Below are positions 17,068 to 26,270 of a stretch of DNA of 64,000 bases, piece after piece. The first letter of the stretch is position 1. Each line of letters begins with the position of its first letter. The notes below the pieces were generated by a model that ran no database searches, was not told the DNA's origin, and saw only the letters and a list, made by a program, of their open reading frames with translations. The DNA lies in contig NZ_KB890024.1 of NCBI RefSeq assembly GCF_000372965.1, positions 2,420,839 through 2,484,838 of the forward strand, given 5' to 3'. The position numbers were made by a program, and so were the translations under genes. The DNA comes from Hoeflea sp. 108 (GTDB taxonomy: Bacteria; Pseudomonadota; Alphaproteobacteria; Rhizobiales; Rhizobiaceae).

Positions 17068-17878
17068 CTGCGCCACCGATGTAGGCTTCGATCACGCGCG
17101 GGTCGCGCGACACGGTCTCGTAGTTGCCCTCGGCCAGCACCCGTCCCTGCGCCAGCACGGTGATGGTGTCGGAAAGGGCCGCGACAACAGACAGATTGTG
17201 CTCGACCATCAGGATGGTGCGCTCGCTTGAGACCTTGCGGATCAGCTCGGCGATGCGGTCGACGTCCTCGTGGCCCATGCCCGAAGTCGGCTCGTCAAGA
17301 AGCAGCATCTCGGGATCGAGGGCCAGCGTGGTGGCAATCTCCAGCGCGCGCTTGCGCCCGTAAGGCAGGTTGACCGCCACATGGTTGCGATAGGACAGCA
17401 TGCCGACGGCATCGAGCAGCTCGTCGATGCGGTCGTTGAGCACGCCGAGCGTGCGTTCGCTCTGCCAGAAGCGGTAAGAGCTACCCGTCGGACGCTGCAG
17501 CGCCATGCGCACGTTCTCGCGCACGCTCATGCGCGGGAACACAGCCGATATCTGGAACGAGCGGACAATGCCCTTGCGCGCCACCTCCTCCGGCTTCAGA
17601 GCGGTGATGTCCTCGCCATTGTAGCGGATCGAACCTTCGCTGGGCTGCAGGAACTTGGTGATCAGATTGAATGTGGTCGTCTTGCCGGCGCCATTGGGGC
17701 CGATCAGGGCGTGGATGGTATTGCGCCGGACCTTGAGGTCGACGTCCTTTACGGCAGCAAAGCCGTAGAAATACCGGCTCAGCCCGGACGCCTCGATAAT
17801 GTAGTCGTCCGCAGTGCCTTGTCGCACCTTGTCCTCCACGTATTCTAGAAAATGCGCGGGCCCGGGCCGTCCCGTCAT
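17060..17878 (-). CDS. LivG-like ABC ATPase
   Basis: This 272-residue ATPase has an unusual N-terminal extension of about 27 residues before the ABC core. Walker A GPNGAGKTT is near residue 60, and MLLLDEPTSGMGHED gives Walker B. The signature region reads LPYGRKRALEIA, an atypical signature as is common in LivG. The LivG-specific insertion with RSFQISAVFPRMSV is present. The start overlaps the DUF1330 stop by ATGA. Its partners are LivF and LivHM in the same operon. Confidence 0.92.
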
Positions 17879-18159
17879 GCTTCGACGAGTATGCCCTTGC
17901 CACGTGATGCCAGCTGCCTGAGCGCCACCACCTTCTGGTAGTCTTCCGAATGGTAGAAACGCCGCGCAGCGTCAGCACTCGGGAACTCGACCACCGAGAT
18001 GGAGGCCGGCTGCCAGCCGCCTTCGAGGCTCTCCACGCGATCGCTCGACAGAACGAAGCGCCCACCGCCGGCGGCCATAATCGGCCCGGCGACCTCGCGA
18101 TAATGCTGCCAGGCCGCCTCGTCGGTGATTTGGATCTCGAAGATCAGATAGCCGGGCAA
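17875..18159 (-). CDS. DUF1330 family small protein
   Basis: This 94-residue dimeric alpha/beta-barrel-type protein of the DUF1330 family reads YLIFEIQITDEAAWQHY at the N-terminus and VVEFPSADAARRFYHSEDYQ in the middle. The start is a TTG at 18,159 with AGGAG 7 nt upstream; no ATG fits the family start. It is inserted between the binding protein and the ATPase genes of the transporter operon, so it is probably linked to the transported substrate. Its biochemical role is unknown. Confidence 0.85.
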   Translation of the reverse strand: MPGYLIFEIQITDEAAWQHYREVAGPIMAAGGGRFVLSSDRVESLEGGWQPASISVVEFPSADAARRFYHSEDYQKVVALRQLASRGKGILVEA

Positions 18160-18219
18160 GTGGTCACTCCTATCGGGTGAATGCGCCGGATGACTTGATC
18201 GCCACCCGGCGCTGTCGGC

Positions 18220-19416
18220 TCAGCCCTTGGCCAGCTTGCAGGCGCTCTTGTCGATCGAGCGGAAGGCGACGTCAGCCGGTACGGTGGTCACGACCTTGAA
18301 CACGTCCTGCGGGTCGGATGCCTCGCCGGGCGCGCGCACTTCGAGCAACTGCATGTCGTGCACGAGACGGCCGTTGGGCAGCAGCGTCGCGTTGTGCGCG
18401 AACAGGTCGTTGATCTTGCCTTCGCGCAGCTTGGCCAGCACGGCGGTCGGCTCGTCGGTGCCGGCGGCCTTTACGGCGTTCAGATAGTTGGTGGCTGCCG
18501 AATAGGCGCCCGCGGCTACCCAACCCGGTGCGTTGCCGGTCTTCTTCTGCATCTCTTCCTTGAAATGCTTGGACGCATCGTCGGTGTTCCAGTACCAGGC
18601 GGCTGCAAACTGGATGCCCTTCAGCGCGTCGAGGCCGATGGCGCGCGCATCCGACTGGTGGAGCACGGTCAGCGCCACGCGCATGCCCTGGTCGATCAGA
18701 CCGAATTCCTGGACCTGCTTGAGCGCATTGACCAGTTCCGGACCGTTGACGGTCAGCGCCAGAACCTTTGCGCCCGATGCCTGCGCCTGCAGGATGTAGG
18801 ACGAGAAATCGGTGGTGCCGAGCGGTGCGCGCACCGAACCGAGGATCTTGCCGCCTTCTTCCTCGACGGCGGTCTTCACGCCGGCTTCCAGGACCTTGCC
18901 GGCCTCATAGTCGGGCGACAGAATGAACCAGGTCTCGCCGCCAGCCTTGAGCTGGGCACTGACCGACGAACGCACCTGCGAATAGGCATCGTAGGCCCAG
19001 GCGAGGCCATAGCCGTTGCAGTCGGCTTCGGTCATCTTGTCGGTCATCGGCGACACGAAGAAGCCGAGCTTCTTCTGTTCGCCCAACAGGTTGTTGACCG
19101 AAAGCGCGATGGCCGAATTGGCGACGTCGAACAGCGCGTCGACATTGTCGCGTTCCAGCCATTCGCGAGCGATGGACAGCGCGATCTCGGGCTTGTTCTG
19201 GTGATCTGCCGACACCAGCTCAATCGGCTTGCCAAGCACCTGGCCGCCGAAATCGGAAATGGCGAGCTTGACCGCCTCGGTCACCTCGGTACCGCCGAGC
19301 GCGGAGAAGGACGAACTCTGGTCGTTGAGCACGCCAAGCTTGACGCTGGCATCCTGTGCGGCTGCGGTCAGCGCGGTCGACAGCAGCAGCGCTGCCGCGA
19401 GAATGGATTTCTTCAT
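18220..19416 (-). CDS. Branched-chain-type ABC substrate-binding protein 1
   Basis: This 398-residue periplasmic binding protein (Peripla_BP_6, LivJ-like) has a Sec signal peptide ending near residue 21 (ALTAAAQD). The mature protein starts with VKLGVLNDQSSSFSALGG. The ATG at 19,416 has GGGGAGG upstream, and the longer frame to 19,494 would lose the signal peptide. It is the first gene of the transporter operon, and operator site 5 lies 133 bp upstream. It is more diverged from the two binding proteins at 22.8-26.2 kb than those are from each other. The ligand is unknown. Confidence 0.92.
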   Translation of the reverse strand: MKKSILAAALLLSTALTAAAQDASVKLGVLNDQSSSFSALGGTEVTEAVKLAISDFGGQVLGKPIELVSADHQNKPEIALSIAREWLERDNVDALFDVANSAIALSVNNLLGEQKKLGFFVSPMTDKMTEADCNGYGLAWAYDAYSQVRSSVSAQLKAGGETWFILSPDYEAGKVLEAGVKTAVEEEGGKILGSVRAPLGTTDFSSYILQAQASGAKVLALTVNGPELVNALKQVQEFGLIDQGMRVALTVLHQSDARAIGLDALKGIQFAAAWYWNTDDASKHFKEEMQKKTGNAPGWVAAGAYSAATNYLNAVKAAGTDEPTAVLAKLREGKINDLFAHNATLLPNGRLVHDMQLLEVRAPGEASDPQDVFKVVTTVPADVAFRSIDKSACKLAKG

Positions 19417-19549
19417 GTCATTCCTCCCCAGGAACGTAGGCTTTGGTGCCGGTCTGGATGCGCGCCGGCATGGATGTGCGCGCAAGGCCGCCACGCATGA
19501 TGGCGTGTCGACTCCTCAAGGAGAAATCACAGGATGCGGGACAGCCGAA

Positions 19550-19569
19550 CATCGTCCATGCGGACTAGC
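19550..19569 (-). promoter_or_regulatory. Regulon operator site 5 (transporter operon 1)
   Basis: Read toward the binding protein, the site is GCTAGTCCGCATGGACGATG, 133 bp before the ATG. A GMC oxidoreductase gene diverges on the other side, so the site might serve both directions. Confidence 0.7.
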
Positions 19570-19658
19570 GCATATGCCGGTCTGGACCGGAGCGACCTTC
19601 GCCTGAGCTAGTTCGTTTGCAGGATGCGAGCCGGCATCCGAGAGCAAGACATCACGAC

Positions 19659-21263
19659 ATGAGTGAATTCGATACGATCATCGTCGGGGCCGGCTCTGCC
19701 GGCTGTGTTCTGGCCAACAGGCTGAGCGAGAACCCTGGGCACAGGGTACTTGTGCTCGAGGCCGGCCCTTCAGACCTTCATCCCTTCGTCCGCATGCCCC
19801 GGGGATGGGTCAAATTGACCAAACACCCCAAGCGCTCCTGGAATTTCCCGGTCCAGCACGAGGAGGGCCGGCCGCAAGCCGAGACATGGGCGCGTGGGCG
19901 CGGGCTTGGCGGCTCGAGCTCGATCAACGGCATGCTCTATTGCCGCGGCGCGCCGGAGGATTACGACGGCTGGGCGAATTTCGGCGTCAAGGGCTGGGAC
20001 TGGTCCGACATGGCGTCAATCTTCCGCAAGATCGAGAACCATCAGCTTGGCGGCGATGCCGTCAGGGGAAGCAATGGCCCCTTGCAGGTGAGCGTTCGTC
20101 CTCTTCCCGCCCCTCTCGGCCAGGCGGTCCTCGACGCCGGTGCCTCGCTCAGTCTCGACCATCTCGACGACCTCAACGGCATCAGGCGCGATGGGGTCGG
20201 CACCTATGCCCATACCGTCGACCACAAGGGACGACGGATGAGTGCTGCACGTGCCTTCCTGCGCCCGGCGATGCCGCGCAAGAACCTTGTTGTCCAAACC
20301 GGCGCGCAGGTCCTGCGTATTCTGTTCGACGGGCGCCGGGCGGTCGGCGTCGAATACATCGAGGGCGGTCGCCAACGCACCGCGCGCGCGGCACGTGAGG
20401 TCATCGTCGCCTGCGGCGCGATCCAGTCGCCGCAACTGCTCCAGGTTTCCGGCATCGGCCGATCCGATGTGCTGTCGGCCGCAGGCGCCCAGACGGTGGC
20501 GGAATTGCCGGGCGTCGGCCGCAACTTCGCCGAACACCTTGTCGTGGCGCTCCCATATCGTCTTGCCGGTCTGTATGGACACAACCGCCGGCTCAGCGGC
20601 TTGCGTCTGGTCGGCGAGGTGCTGCGCTACTATCTCGCCGGCACCGGGCTGATGAGCTTCGGCGCATCCGAAATGGGCGGCTTTGTCAGCTCATCGCCTG
20701 ATGTCGCCTATCCCGACCTGCAGCTGTCGCTGTCGCCCTACACCTTCGCCCGCGGGCTGCTCCAGGGCCGGCTGAAGCTCGAGAACAAGCCCGGCATCAC
20801 CATCATCGGCTATGCCCTGCGGCCGGAAAGCCGCGGCGAGATCACGATCCGCTCCGCCGACATGCGCGACATGCCGTCTATTCGACCGAACTGGCTGGCG
20901 ACCGAGAGCGACCGGCGTACCGCAGTCTCAATGATGCGCATCATGCGTGACTTCGTCGCCCAGCCGGCCTTGCAGCCCTACGTCAAAGAAGAACTATGGC
21001 CGGGCCGGACTGTGCAATCGGACGCCGACATGCTCGCTGCCTTCCGTTCGACCTTCGTGTCGGGACTGCACGCGGTCGGCACCTGCAGGATGGGCGACGA
21101 CGCCGATGCGGTCGTCGACGAGCGGCTGCGGGTCCGAGGCGTCGAGGGTCTGCGTGTCGTCGATGCCTCGGTCATTCCTGCGCCGATCTCGGGCAACACC
21201 AACGGCCCCGTCATGGCACTCGCCTGGCGTGCGGCTGATCTGATACTTCAGGAAAGGCGCTGA
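19659..21263 (+). CDS. GMC-family FAD oxidoreductase 1 (alcohol/choline dehydrogenase-like)
   Basis: This 534-residue flavoprotein of the glucose-methanol-choline family has the dinucleotide motif GAGSAG at 10-15, the GMC signature 1 region RGLGGSSSING at 81-91 and signature 2 GAIQSPQLLQVSGIG. The active-site pair is His471 (LHAVGTCRMG) and Asn513 (GNTNGP). The ATG at 19,659 matches the family N-terminus; the frame extends 14 codons further. It oxidises an alcohol to an aldehyde or ketone. A second GMC enzyme is encoded at 39.2-40.8 kb. It diverges from transporter operon 1. Confidence 0.9.
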   Translation: MSEFDTIIVGAGSAGCVLANRLSENPGHRVLVLEAGPSDLHPFVRMPRGWVKLTKHPKRSWNFPVQHEEGRPQAETWARGRGLGGSSSINGMLYCRGAPEDYDGWANFGVKGWDWSDMASIFRKIENHQLGGDAVRGSNGPLQVSVRPLPAPLGQAVLDAGASLSLDHLDDLNGIRRDGVGTYAHTVDHKGRRMSAARAFLRPAMPRKNLVVQTGAQVLRILFDGRRAVGVEYIEGGRQRTARAAREVIVACGAIQSPQLLQVSGIGRSDVLSAAGAQTVAELPGVGRNFAEHLVVALPYRLAGLYGHNRRLSGLRLVGEVLRYYLAGTGLMSFGASEMGGFVSSSPDVAYPDLQLSLSPYTFARGLLQGRLKLENKPGITIIGYALRPESRGEITIRSADMRDMPSIRPNWLATESDRRTAVSMMRIMRDFVAQPALQPYVKEELWPGRTVQSDADMLAAFRSTFVSGLHAVGTCRMGDDADAVVDERLRVRGVEGLRVVDASVIPAPISGNTNGPVMALAWRAADLILQERR

Positions 21264-21267
21264 ACCT

Positions 21268-21723
21268 TCAGAAATCGAAGAATTCACTGCGCGCGCTGGT
21301 GAACGCCTTTTCCAAGCGGTGGACCATGCGCCAGCCCTCTTCGGTCCTGCGATAGCGCACATCGTACTGCCCGCAGGCGGTGCGGCTCATGGTGTGGTTC
21401 TGGGCGAGCCTGCCGATAGCGACGAACTGGAAATGCAGGTGCCCAATGGCCTCGTCGCCGTCGATTTCGAGCAACGGCAGTCCCGGAACGTGAACGCCTG
21501 AAAACTTCGACGTGAAGTCGAGGCAGAAAGCCGACAGTTGCTCCCTGCCCTCCACCTTGAGTGCCGGACGATCGCCGACGGCCGCAATCTCGAACACGCC
21601 GTCGACGGTGAACACATCGGCCCATGCATTGCCGTCGCCGCTGTCCCAGGCGCGGGCATAGCGCGCCTCCAGCGCAATGATGTCGAGCATGGCCTCGGCG
21701 CGCGCAAGCCTTGCCTCCAGCAT
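21268..21723 (-). CDS. NTF2-like (SnoaL-type) small protein
   Basis: This 151-residue protein has the cystatin-like NTF2 fold. It shows an N-terminal helix DIIALEARYARAWDSGD, the strand VFTVDGVFEIAAVG, and a C-terminal strand YRRTEEGWRMVHR, typical of the SnoaL-like domain found in ketosteroid isomerases, polyketide cyclases and dioxygenase beta subunits. The ATG at 21,723 lies just beyond the upstream hydrolase stop, so the two are translationally coupled. Isomerase or hydratase activity on a pathway intermediate is possible. No catalytic residues can be assigned with confidence. Confidence 0.8.
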   Translation of the reverse strand: MLEARLARAEAMLDIIALEARYARAWDSGDGNAWADVFTVDGVFEIAAVGDRPALKVEGREQLSAFCLDFTSKFSGVHVPGLPLLEIDGDEAIGHLHFQFVAIGRLAQNHTMSRTACGQYDVRYRRTEEGWRMVHRLEKAFTSARSEFFDF

Positions 21724-21724
21724 C

Positions 21725-22666
21725 TCAGGCACTCCTGGCAAACGCATCGCGCAGCCTGGCGCCGCCATGGTCGATCGCCAGCCGCGCCTTGCCGATCAGG
21801 CCGACCATGCTGGCAAAGCCATGCGAGACGCCGTCATAGCGACGAGCCTCCAAATCGACACCGGCCTCGGCCAGCGCCGCACAGAAGGCCTCGACCTCGC
21901 TGCGCAAGGGATCGAACTCGGCGACGGCCACCGTCGTCTGCGGCAGCCCGGCAAGATCAGCCGACCGCAGCAACGCGACTCGCGGATCAGCCAGGTCAGC
22001 CGGTTGGCGGACATATTGCCGCCAATACCAGTGCATCATTTCAGCACTGAGGAATGGCGTTCGTGGAAAGGTTTCGTAGCTCGCGCCGGAGGCCGTCGGA
22101 TCCGCAGCCGGATAAAACAGCAGCAAGTGCCGCAGCATCTGGCGCACCTCTGGCGATGCGTGGAGCGCAGCGGCTGCCGCCAGATTGCCCCCGGCACTAT
22201 CTCCGGCAAGCGCCAGCCTGCTAGGATCGCAACCCAGCGCGGTAGCGTTGGCAGCGGCCCACTCCAGCGCCGCCTGCGCATCCTCATAGGCCGCCGGGAA
22301 TTTGTGTTCCGGAGCCAACCGATAGTCGACCGACAGCACGGCGCAGTCGCCCGCCTTTGCCAGCGCCCGGCAGAAATTGTCATGCGTATCCAGAGAACAC
22401 AGCACGAAACCACCGCCATGCAGGAACACCAGCAGCGGCAGCGCCTCGCCGTGCCGGGGCCTGTAAAGCCGCGCCGGAATACCGCCAGCGCCGCCAGCGA
22501 CAAAAATGTCCTCGACCGAGGCCATCTCTGCGCACTCGGTCGGCCATCCTGCCGCGTTCACGGCTGCCCGCAATGCAGGAACATCGACGTTGGAGAGATC
22601 GAGCGGCGGCCGCCGAGCGATGATCTCCGCCATCGCGGCAATATCCGCATCGAGCACCATTTCCAT
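21725..22666 (-). CDS. Alpha/beta hydrolase, hormone-sensitive-lipase family esterase
   Basis: This 313-residue family IV esterase has the oxyanion-hole motif HGGG at 83-86 and nucleophile Ser157 in GDSAGG. The acid is Asp252 in FDPLRSE and the base His282 in SHGF, so the triad is complete. GGAGGT before the ATG at 22,666 fixes the start, although the frame runs open to 23,257. It is preceded by operator site 6 and cotranscribed with the NTF2-like gene. It may hydrolyse an ester or lactone substrate to the alcohol and acid used by the GMC enzymes and ligases. That role is inference. Confidence 0.9.
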   Translation of the reverse strand: MEMVLDADIAAMAEIIARRPPLDLSNVDVPALRAAVNAAGWPTECAEMASVEDIFVAGGAGGIPARLYRPRHGEALPLLVFLHGGGFVLCSLDTHDNFCRALAKAGDCAVLSVDYRLAPEHKFPAAYEDAQAALEWAAANATALGCDPSRLALAGDSAGGNLAAAAALHASPEVRQMLRHLLLFYPAADPTASGASYETFPRTPFLSAEMMHWYWRQYVRQPADLADPRVALLRSADLAGLPQTTVAVAEFDPLRSEVEAFCAALAEAGVDLEARRYDGVSHGFASMVGLIGKARLAIDHGGARLRDAFARSA

Positions 22667-22720
22667 CGCCACCTCCCAGCATGCTTCGGCTGAAATGAAG
22701 GCCAACCCTAAGGTTCGCCG

Positions 22721-22740
22721 CATCGTTCGATCGGGTGAAC
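22721..22740 (-). promoter_or_regulatory. Regulon operator site 6 (esterase operon)
   Basis: Read toward the esterase, the site is GTTCACCCGATCGAACGATG, 54 bp before the ATG. It is nearly identical to site 7 and abuts the terminator of the upstream binding-protein gene. Confidence 0.7.
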
Positions 22741-22743
22741 CAA

Positions 22744-22774
22744 CGAAAAGGCGCCGTCGGAAACCGGCGACGCC
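22744..22774 (-). terminator. Rho-independent terminator after binding protein 2
   Basis: The arms GGCGTCGCCGG and CCGACGGCGCC (minus strand, one wobble and one mismatch) flank a 3-nt loop and are followed by TTTTCGTT. It ends the SDR-binding protein 2 operon immediately before operator site 6. Confidence 0.7.
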
Positions 22775-22785
22775 TCGGCTCGGTT

Positions 22786-24006
22786 TCAGCCCTGGCGCCC
22801 GCAGTCCGCTCTTTCGACCAGCCCGCCTTCGCGGGGCCGGTCGGGGTTCTTGACGATTTTCAGGCTGGTTGCCGGCGGCAGAAAATGGTTGCCGGCACTG
22901 GCCGACAGTTTGCCGACAATGGTGTCCACCGTCTGGACATTGTTTTCCAGCCAGGCCGTCACCGATGGCCCGTCGGTCTTGCCTGATCCGTTCATCGCGG
23001 CCGCCAGCAGATAAGGCTGGATGTAGTAGAGCTGCAGCGATGCCGGTCCGCCAATACGCTCCAGATCGGGGACGGCTGATTCGGCACGCTTGGCGTACTT
23101 GGAAAACAACGACTGGCCGAGTGGATCCCCGTCGCAATAGGTCAGCCCTTCGAATTGCAGGCTGTAGACGCCGTTGAAAGGTTCGTGCCCGACGACGGCT
23201 GCATTGCCTACGGCAGTCGTCGTCATCGCCGGGCTGGCCAAAACCGGCACGTCCCAACCGATATCCATCCGGTTCTCAAGAAACTTGCGTGCATCGTCGC
23301 CGGTCGAATTCATCAACACCACGACCTCGGCACCGGAACTGCGCAGTCCCAGCAATTGCGGTGTCATGTCTTCAGTGCGGAAGGTGAATTCCTGCACGCT
23401 CGACGGTTCAACGCCCTTTTCTTTCATGTAGGGAACGATGTCGGCGATGGCCGACTTCGCTGCCCCGCCATTGTCGGAGATAAGCCCGATCCTGGTCACC
23501 TTCAGGCTGTCGAGGGCGTAGTCGATGCTTGGGATGAGCTGGTTTGCTCCCCGCGGCGACGTGGTGAAATGATATGGCGCCGTTTCCACCGTGATCTGTG
23601 TCGAGGCCGCGGTTGAAAGCTGTGTCACCCTGGCAGCCGTGGTCACAGCAAGGGTCGGCACCGTCTCCTGGCTTGTCGCAGGGCCAAGGATTGCCACCAC
23701 TTTTTCGCTGTCGACCAGACGCCGTGCTTCATTCAGCGCATGCGTCGGATCCGTCGTGGTATCGGCCATGACAAGTTCGATCTTCTTGCCCAGGACGCCA
23801 CCTGATGCGTTGATCTCGTCAATCGCCAGTTTCCATGCCGTTCCGGCGATCTTGCCGATCGATGCAGCACCTCCTGTGATCGACACCAGGCCGCCGACCT
23901 TGATCGTTTCGTCCGCCTTTGCACTTCCGCCCCCCATTATCGTCGCTGTCAGCAGCGCGAGTGCGAGCGGATGCAACACGCGGTTCCCAATAACTGTTCC
24001 AGACAT
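22786..24006 (-). CDS. Branched-chain-type ABC substrate-binding protein 2
   Basis: This 406-residue LivJ-like periplasmic binding protein has a signal peptide ending near residue 31 (GGGSAKADE), followed by TIKVGGLVSITGGAASIGK. GGAGGAG 5 nt before the ATG fixes the start. It is closely related along its whole length to binding protein 3 (25,007-26,215), sharing blocks such as GPATSQET, ISDNGG, FRTEDMTPQL and ENRMDIGWDVPVLAS. This indicates a local duplication. No permease is adjacent, so it presumably docks on one of the two Liv transporters. It is cotranscribed with the upstream SDR after 101 bp. Confidence 0.9.
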   Translation of the reverse strand: MSGTVIGNRVLHPLALALLTATIMGGGSAKADETIKVGGLVSITGGAASIGKIAGTAWKLAIDEINASGGVLGKKIELVMADTTTDPTHALNEARRLVDSEKVVAILGPATSQETVPTLAVTTAARVTQLSTAASTQITVETAPYHFTTSPRGANQLIPSIDYALDSLKVTRIGLISDNGGAAKSAIADIVPYMKEKGVEPSSVQEFTFRTEDMTPQLLGLRSSGAEVVVLMNSTGDDARKFLENRMDIGWDVPVLASPAMTTTAVGNAAVVGHEPFNGVYSLQFEGLTYCDGDPLGQSLFSKYAKRAESAVPDLERIGGPASLQLYYIQPYLLAAAMNGSGKTDGPSVTAWLENNVQTVDTIVGKLSASAGNHFLPPATSLKIVKNPDRPREGGLVERADCGRQG

Positions 24007-24107
24007 TGCAACTCCTCCAACTTGCATGATTGCGGATACGACTTCCCTGCCCGGCAGGCCAAAACCTGCCAGTTGATTCCGTTGTTCTTGTCGAGTGACG
24101 GTGCCGT

Positions 24108-24872
24108 TCAGCGGGCCAGGAAGCCGCCATCGACCGGCAGGCAGACGCCGTTGACATAGGCGGCAGCTAGCGAGCACAGCCATACCACGGCCTCCGCCAG
24201 ATCAGTCGGCTGCCCGAAGCGCGACTGGGGGATCGTTGCCAGGGCTGCCTTGCCAATGTCAGGATTTTCGAAGAAGCGCTTGGTCATCGGCGTCTCGACG
24301 ACCCCCGGAGCCACCGCATTGCAGCGGATGTTGCGCGCTCCATATTCATCGCAAACCACCTTGGTGAGCCCGAGCACCCCGTGCTTGGCAGCGACATAGG
24401 CTGCGATGTTGGGGCTGCTGCGGAACCCCATTATCGAACTCGTATTGACGATCGCCCCGCCTCCGCTTTCAAGCATCAGCGGCAGCTCGTATTTCGTGCA
24501 GTAGAAAACGCCAGACAAATTGATGTCGATGACCTTGCGCCAGACTTGGAGGTCGTAATCGGCAATATCGGCGCGATCCGGCCCACCGCCCGAGATTCCG
24601 GCATTGTTGAAAGCCATGTCGAGCCGGCCAAAACGCGTGCGCGTGGCCGCGATCATTTCCCGACACTGGTCGGGATCGCCAACATCGGCGATGACAGCAA
24701 GAGCTTCCCCACCATCCTCTCCGATCAGGCTGGCGAGCGCCCGAACACCGGCTTCATCCGTGTCGGCAAGAACCACCGACGCACCGCGCCTCGCGAAAGC
24801 AAGAGCAGTGGCACGACCGATCCCGTTAGCGGCGCCGGTCACCAGCGCCACTTTGCCTGTCATTTCGGCCAT
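24108..24872 (-). CDS. SDR-family oxidoreductase
   Basis: This classical 254-residue SDR has TGAANGIG at 12-19, FNNAG, catalytic Ser in TSSIMG and YVAAK near 155. The ATG at 24,872 was chosen because GGGAGG lies 5 nt upstream; the frame start at 24,875 is a TTG. Operator site 7 is 53 bp upstream. It lies between the two paralogous binding proteins and is the first gene of a two-gene operon with binding protein 2. It probably oxidises a hydroxylated intermediate. Confidence 0.9.
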   Translation of the reverse strand: MAEMTGKVALVTGAANGIGRATALAFARRGASVVLADTDEAGVRALASLIGEDGGEALAVIADVGDPDQCREMIAATRTRFGRLDMAFNNAGISGGGPDRADIADYDLQVWRKVIDINLSGVFYCTKYELPLMLESGGGAIVNTSSIMGFRSSPNIAAYVAAKHGVLGLTKVVCDEYGARNIRCNAVAPGVVETPMTKRFFENPDIGKAALATIPQSRFGQPTDLAEAVVWLCSLAAAYVNGVCLPVDGGFLAR

Positions 24873-24925
24873 CAACGCCTCCCTTGATACCTGGCTTCGA
24901 TTGAAGCCGGCCGGGGGCGCTGCTG

Positions 24926-24945
24926 CATCGTTCGATCGGGTGAGC
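24926..24945 (-). promoter_or_regulatory. Regulon operator site 7 (SDR-binding protein 2 operon)
   Basis: Read toward the SDR, the site is GCTCACCCGATCGAACGATG, 53 bp before the ATG. It belongs to the TCACCC-type variant shared with sites 6 and 10. Confidence 0.7.
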
Positions 24946-24947
24946 CA

Positions 24948-24983
24948 ACAAAAAACGCGCCGCCGGGGCCGGCGGCGCGTTTT
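24948..24983. terminator. Strong terminator after binding protein 3
   Basis: The perfect stem ACGCGCCGCC / GGCGGCGCGT with a 6-nt loop is flanked by A5 on one side and T4 on the other. On the minus strand it continues into TTTTTTGTT. It closes the binding protein 3 transcript and abuts operator site 7. Confidence 0.85.
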
Positions 24984-25006
24984 GCAAGTGTAACCGTCCT
25001 GAGGGC

Positions 25007-26215
25007 CTACTGGGCGCAGTCGGCGCGCTCGACGAGACCGTCCTCGCGCAGTTGGTAAGGGTTCTTGACGACCTTGAGGCTTTCCACCGACGGCAGGAAG
25101 TGGTTGTCGGCACTGGCCGCCAGCTTGCCGGTCAGCGTCTTGATCTCGCCTGCATTGGCTTCGATCCAGGCGGCAACGGACTTGCCGTCGGTCTTGCCCG
25201 AGCCGTTCATGGCCGCCGCCAGAATGAAGGGCTGGATGTAATAGGGCACCAGTGCCGAGGGGCCGCCCATACGGTCGAGGTCGGCGATGTCGGCCTTGGC
25301 TTTCTCGGCGAACTTGGCGAAAGCCTTTTCACCCAGCGCCTCGCCCGGGCAATAGGTCATGCCCTCGAACTGCACCGAATAGACGCCCTCGAACGGTTCG
25401 GTGCCGATGGTGGCCGCGTTGCCGACAGCGTAGTTGGTCATGGTCAGGCTTGCCAGAACAGGTACGTCCCAGCCGATGTCATAGCGGTTTTCCAGCATCT
25501 TGCGGGCGTCGTCGCCGATCGAATTGATCAGCAGCACCGCCTGTGCCTCGGAGCTGCGCAGCGAAAACAGCTGCGGGGTCATGTCTTCGGTGCGGAAGGC
25601 AAATTCCTGAACGGCTACGGGCTCCACGCCCTTGCCCTTCATGTAGTTGACGATGTCGGCCACCGCCGCCTTCGACATGCCGCCATTGTCCGATATCAGC
25701 GCCAGCTTTGTCAGCTTCAGCGTGTCGAGTGCATAGCTGATGTTAGGGATCATCTGGTTCTCGCCGATCGGCGAGGTCGAGAAGTGGTAGGGACCGACCT
25801 GCGGTGTCAGCTGCGTCGAGGCGGCGCTCGAAACCTGGGCGATGTTGGCTTCGGTGGCAATCGGAACGACCGGCATTGTCTCCTGGCTGGTGGCGGGGCC
25901 GACAACGGCGGCAACCTTCTCGCTCTCCACCAGGCGACGCATCTCGCTGACGCCATGCGTCGGGTCGGTCATCGTGTCGGCCAGAACCAGCTCGACCTTC
26001 TTGCCGAGGATACCGCCCGAGGCGTTGATGTCGTCGACGGCGCGCTGCCAGGCGACCTGCGCCACCTTGCCGATCGAGGCACCGGCACCGGTCAACGACA
26101 TGATACCGCCGATCTTGATCGTCTCCTCTGCCCGGGCCGTGCCGGCACCGGCCAGGGCGGTGAACGACATCAGGGCGGCGGCGAGCGCGCGCCGGCTGCG
26201 ATTGCTGGAAATCAT
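25007..26215 (-). CDS. Branched-chain-type ABC substrate-binding protein 3
   Basis: This 402-residue LivJ-like periplasmic protein has a twin-arginine-like stretch (SRRA) and a hydrophobic signal ending near residue 29 (GTARAEE). The mature protein starts TIKIGGIMSLTGAGASIGK. GAGGAG upstream supports the ATG at 26,215; the frame extends to 26,398 without family support. It is the paralogue of binding protein 2 and ends with the same GLVERADC tail. It has its own operator (site 8, 55 bp upstream) and its own terminator, so it is expressed as a single gene. The transported ligand is unknown. Confidence 0.92.
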   Translation of the reverse strand: MISSNRSRRALAAALMSFTALAGAGTARAEETIKIGGIMSLTGAGASIGKVAQVAWQRAVDDINASGGILGKKVELVLADTMTDPTHGVSEMRRLVESEKVAAVVGPATSQETMPVVPIATEANIAQVSSAASTQLTPQVGPYHFSTSPIGENQMIPNISYALDTLKLTKLALISDNGGMSKAAVADIVNYMKGKGVEPVAVQEFAFRTEDMTPQLFSLRSSEAQAVLLINSIGDDARKMLENRYDIGWDVPVLASLTMTNYAVGNAATIGTEPFEGVYSVQFEGMTYCPGEALGEKAFAKFAEKAKADIADLDRMGGPSALVPYYIQPFILAAAMNGSGKTDGKSVAAWIEANAGEIKTLTGKLAASADNHFLPSVESLKVVKNPYQLREDGLVERADCAQ

Positions 26216-26270
26216 GGTCTCTCTCCTCGGAAATCGGATGCCGCCGTTTCGGCCTAACGTGATTGGCCGG

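Noticed and set aside
19609..19627. TAGTTCGTTTGCAGGATGC as a possible operator for GMC oxidoreductase 1
   Set aside because: It agrees only partly with the consensus (no GACGATG), and it ends about 31 bp from the ATG, closer than any other site. The strong site at 19,550 may serve this gene instead.
22667..23257. N-terminal extension of the esterase frame to 23,257
   Set aside because: The added 197 codons are antisense to binding protein 2 and cross its terminator. The GGAGGT-ATG at 22,666 begins the family domain.
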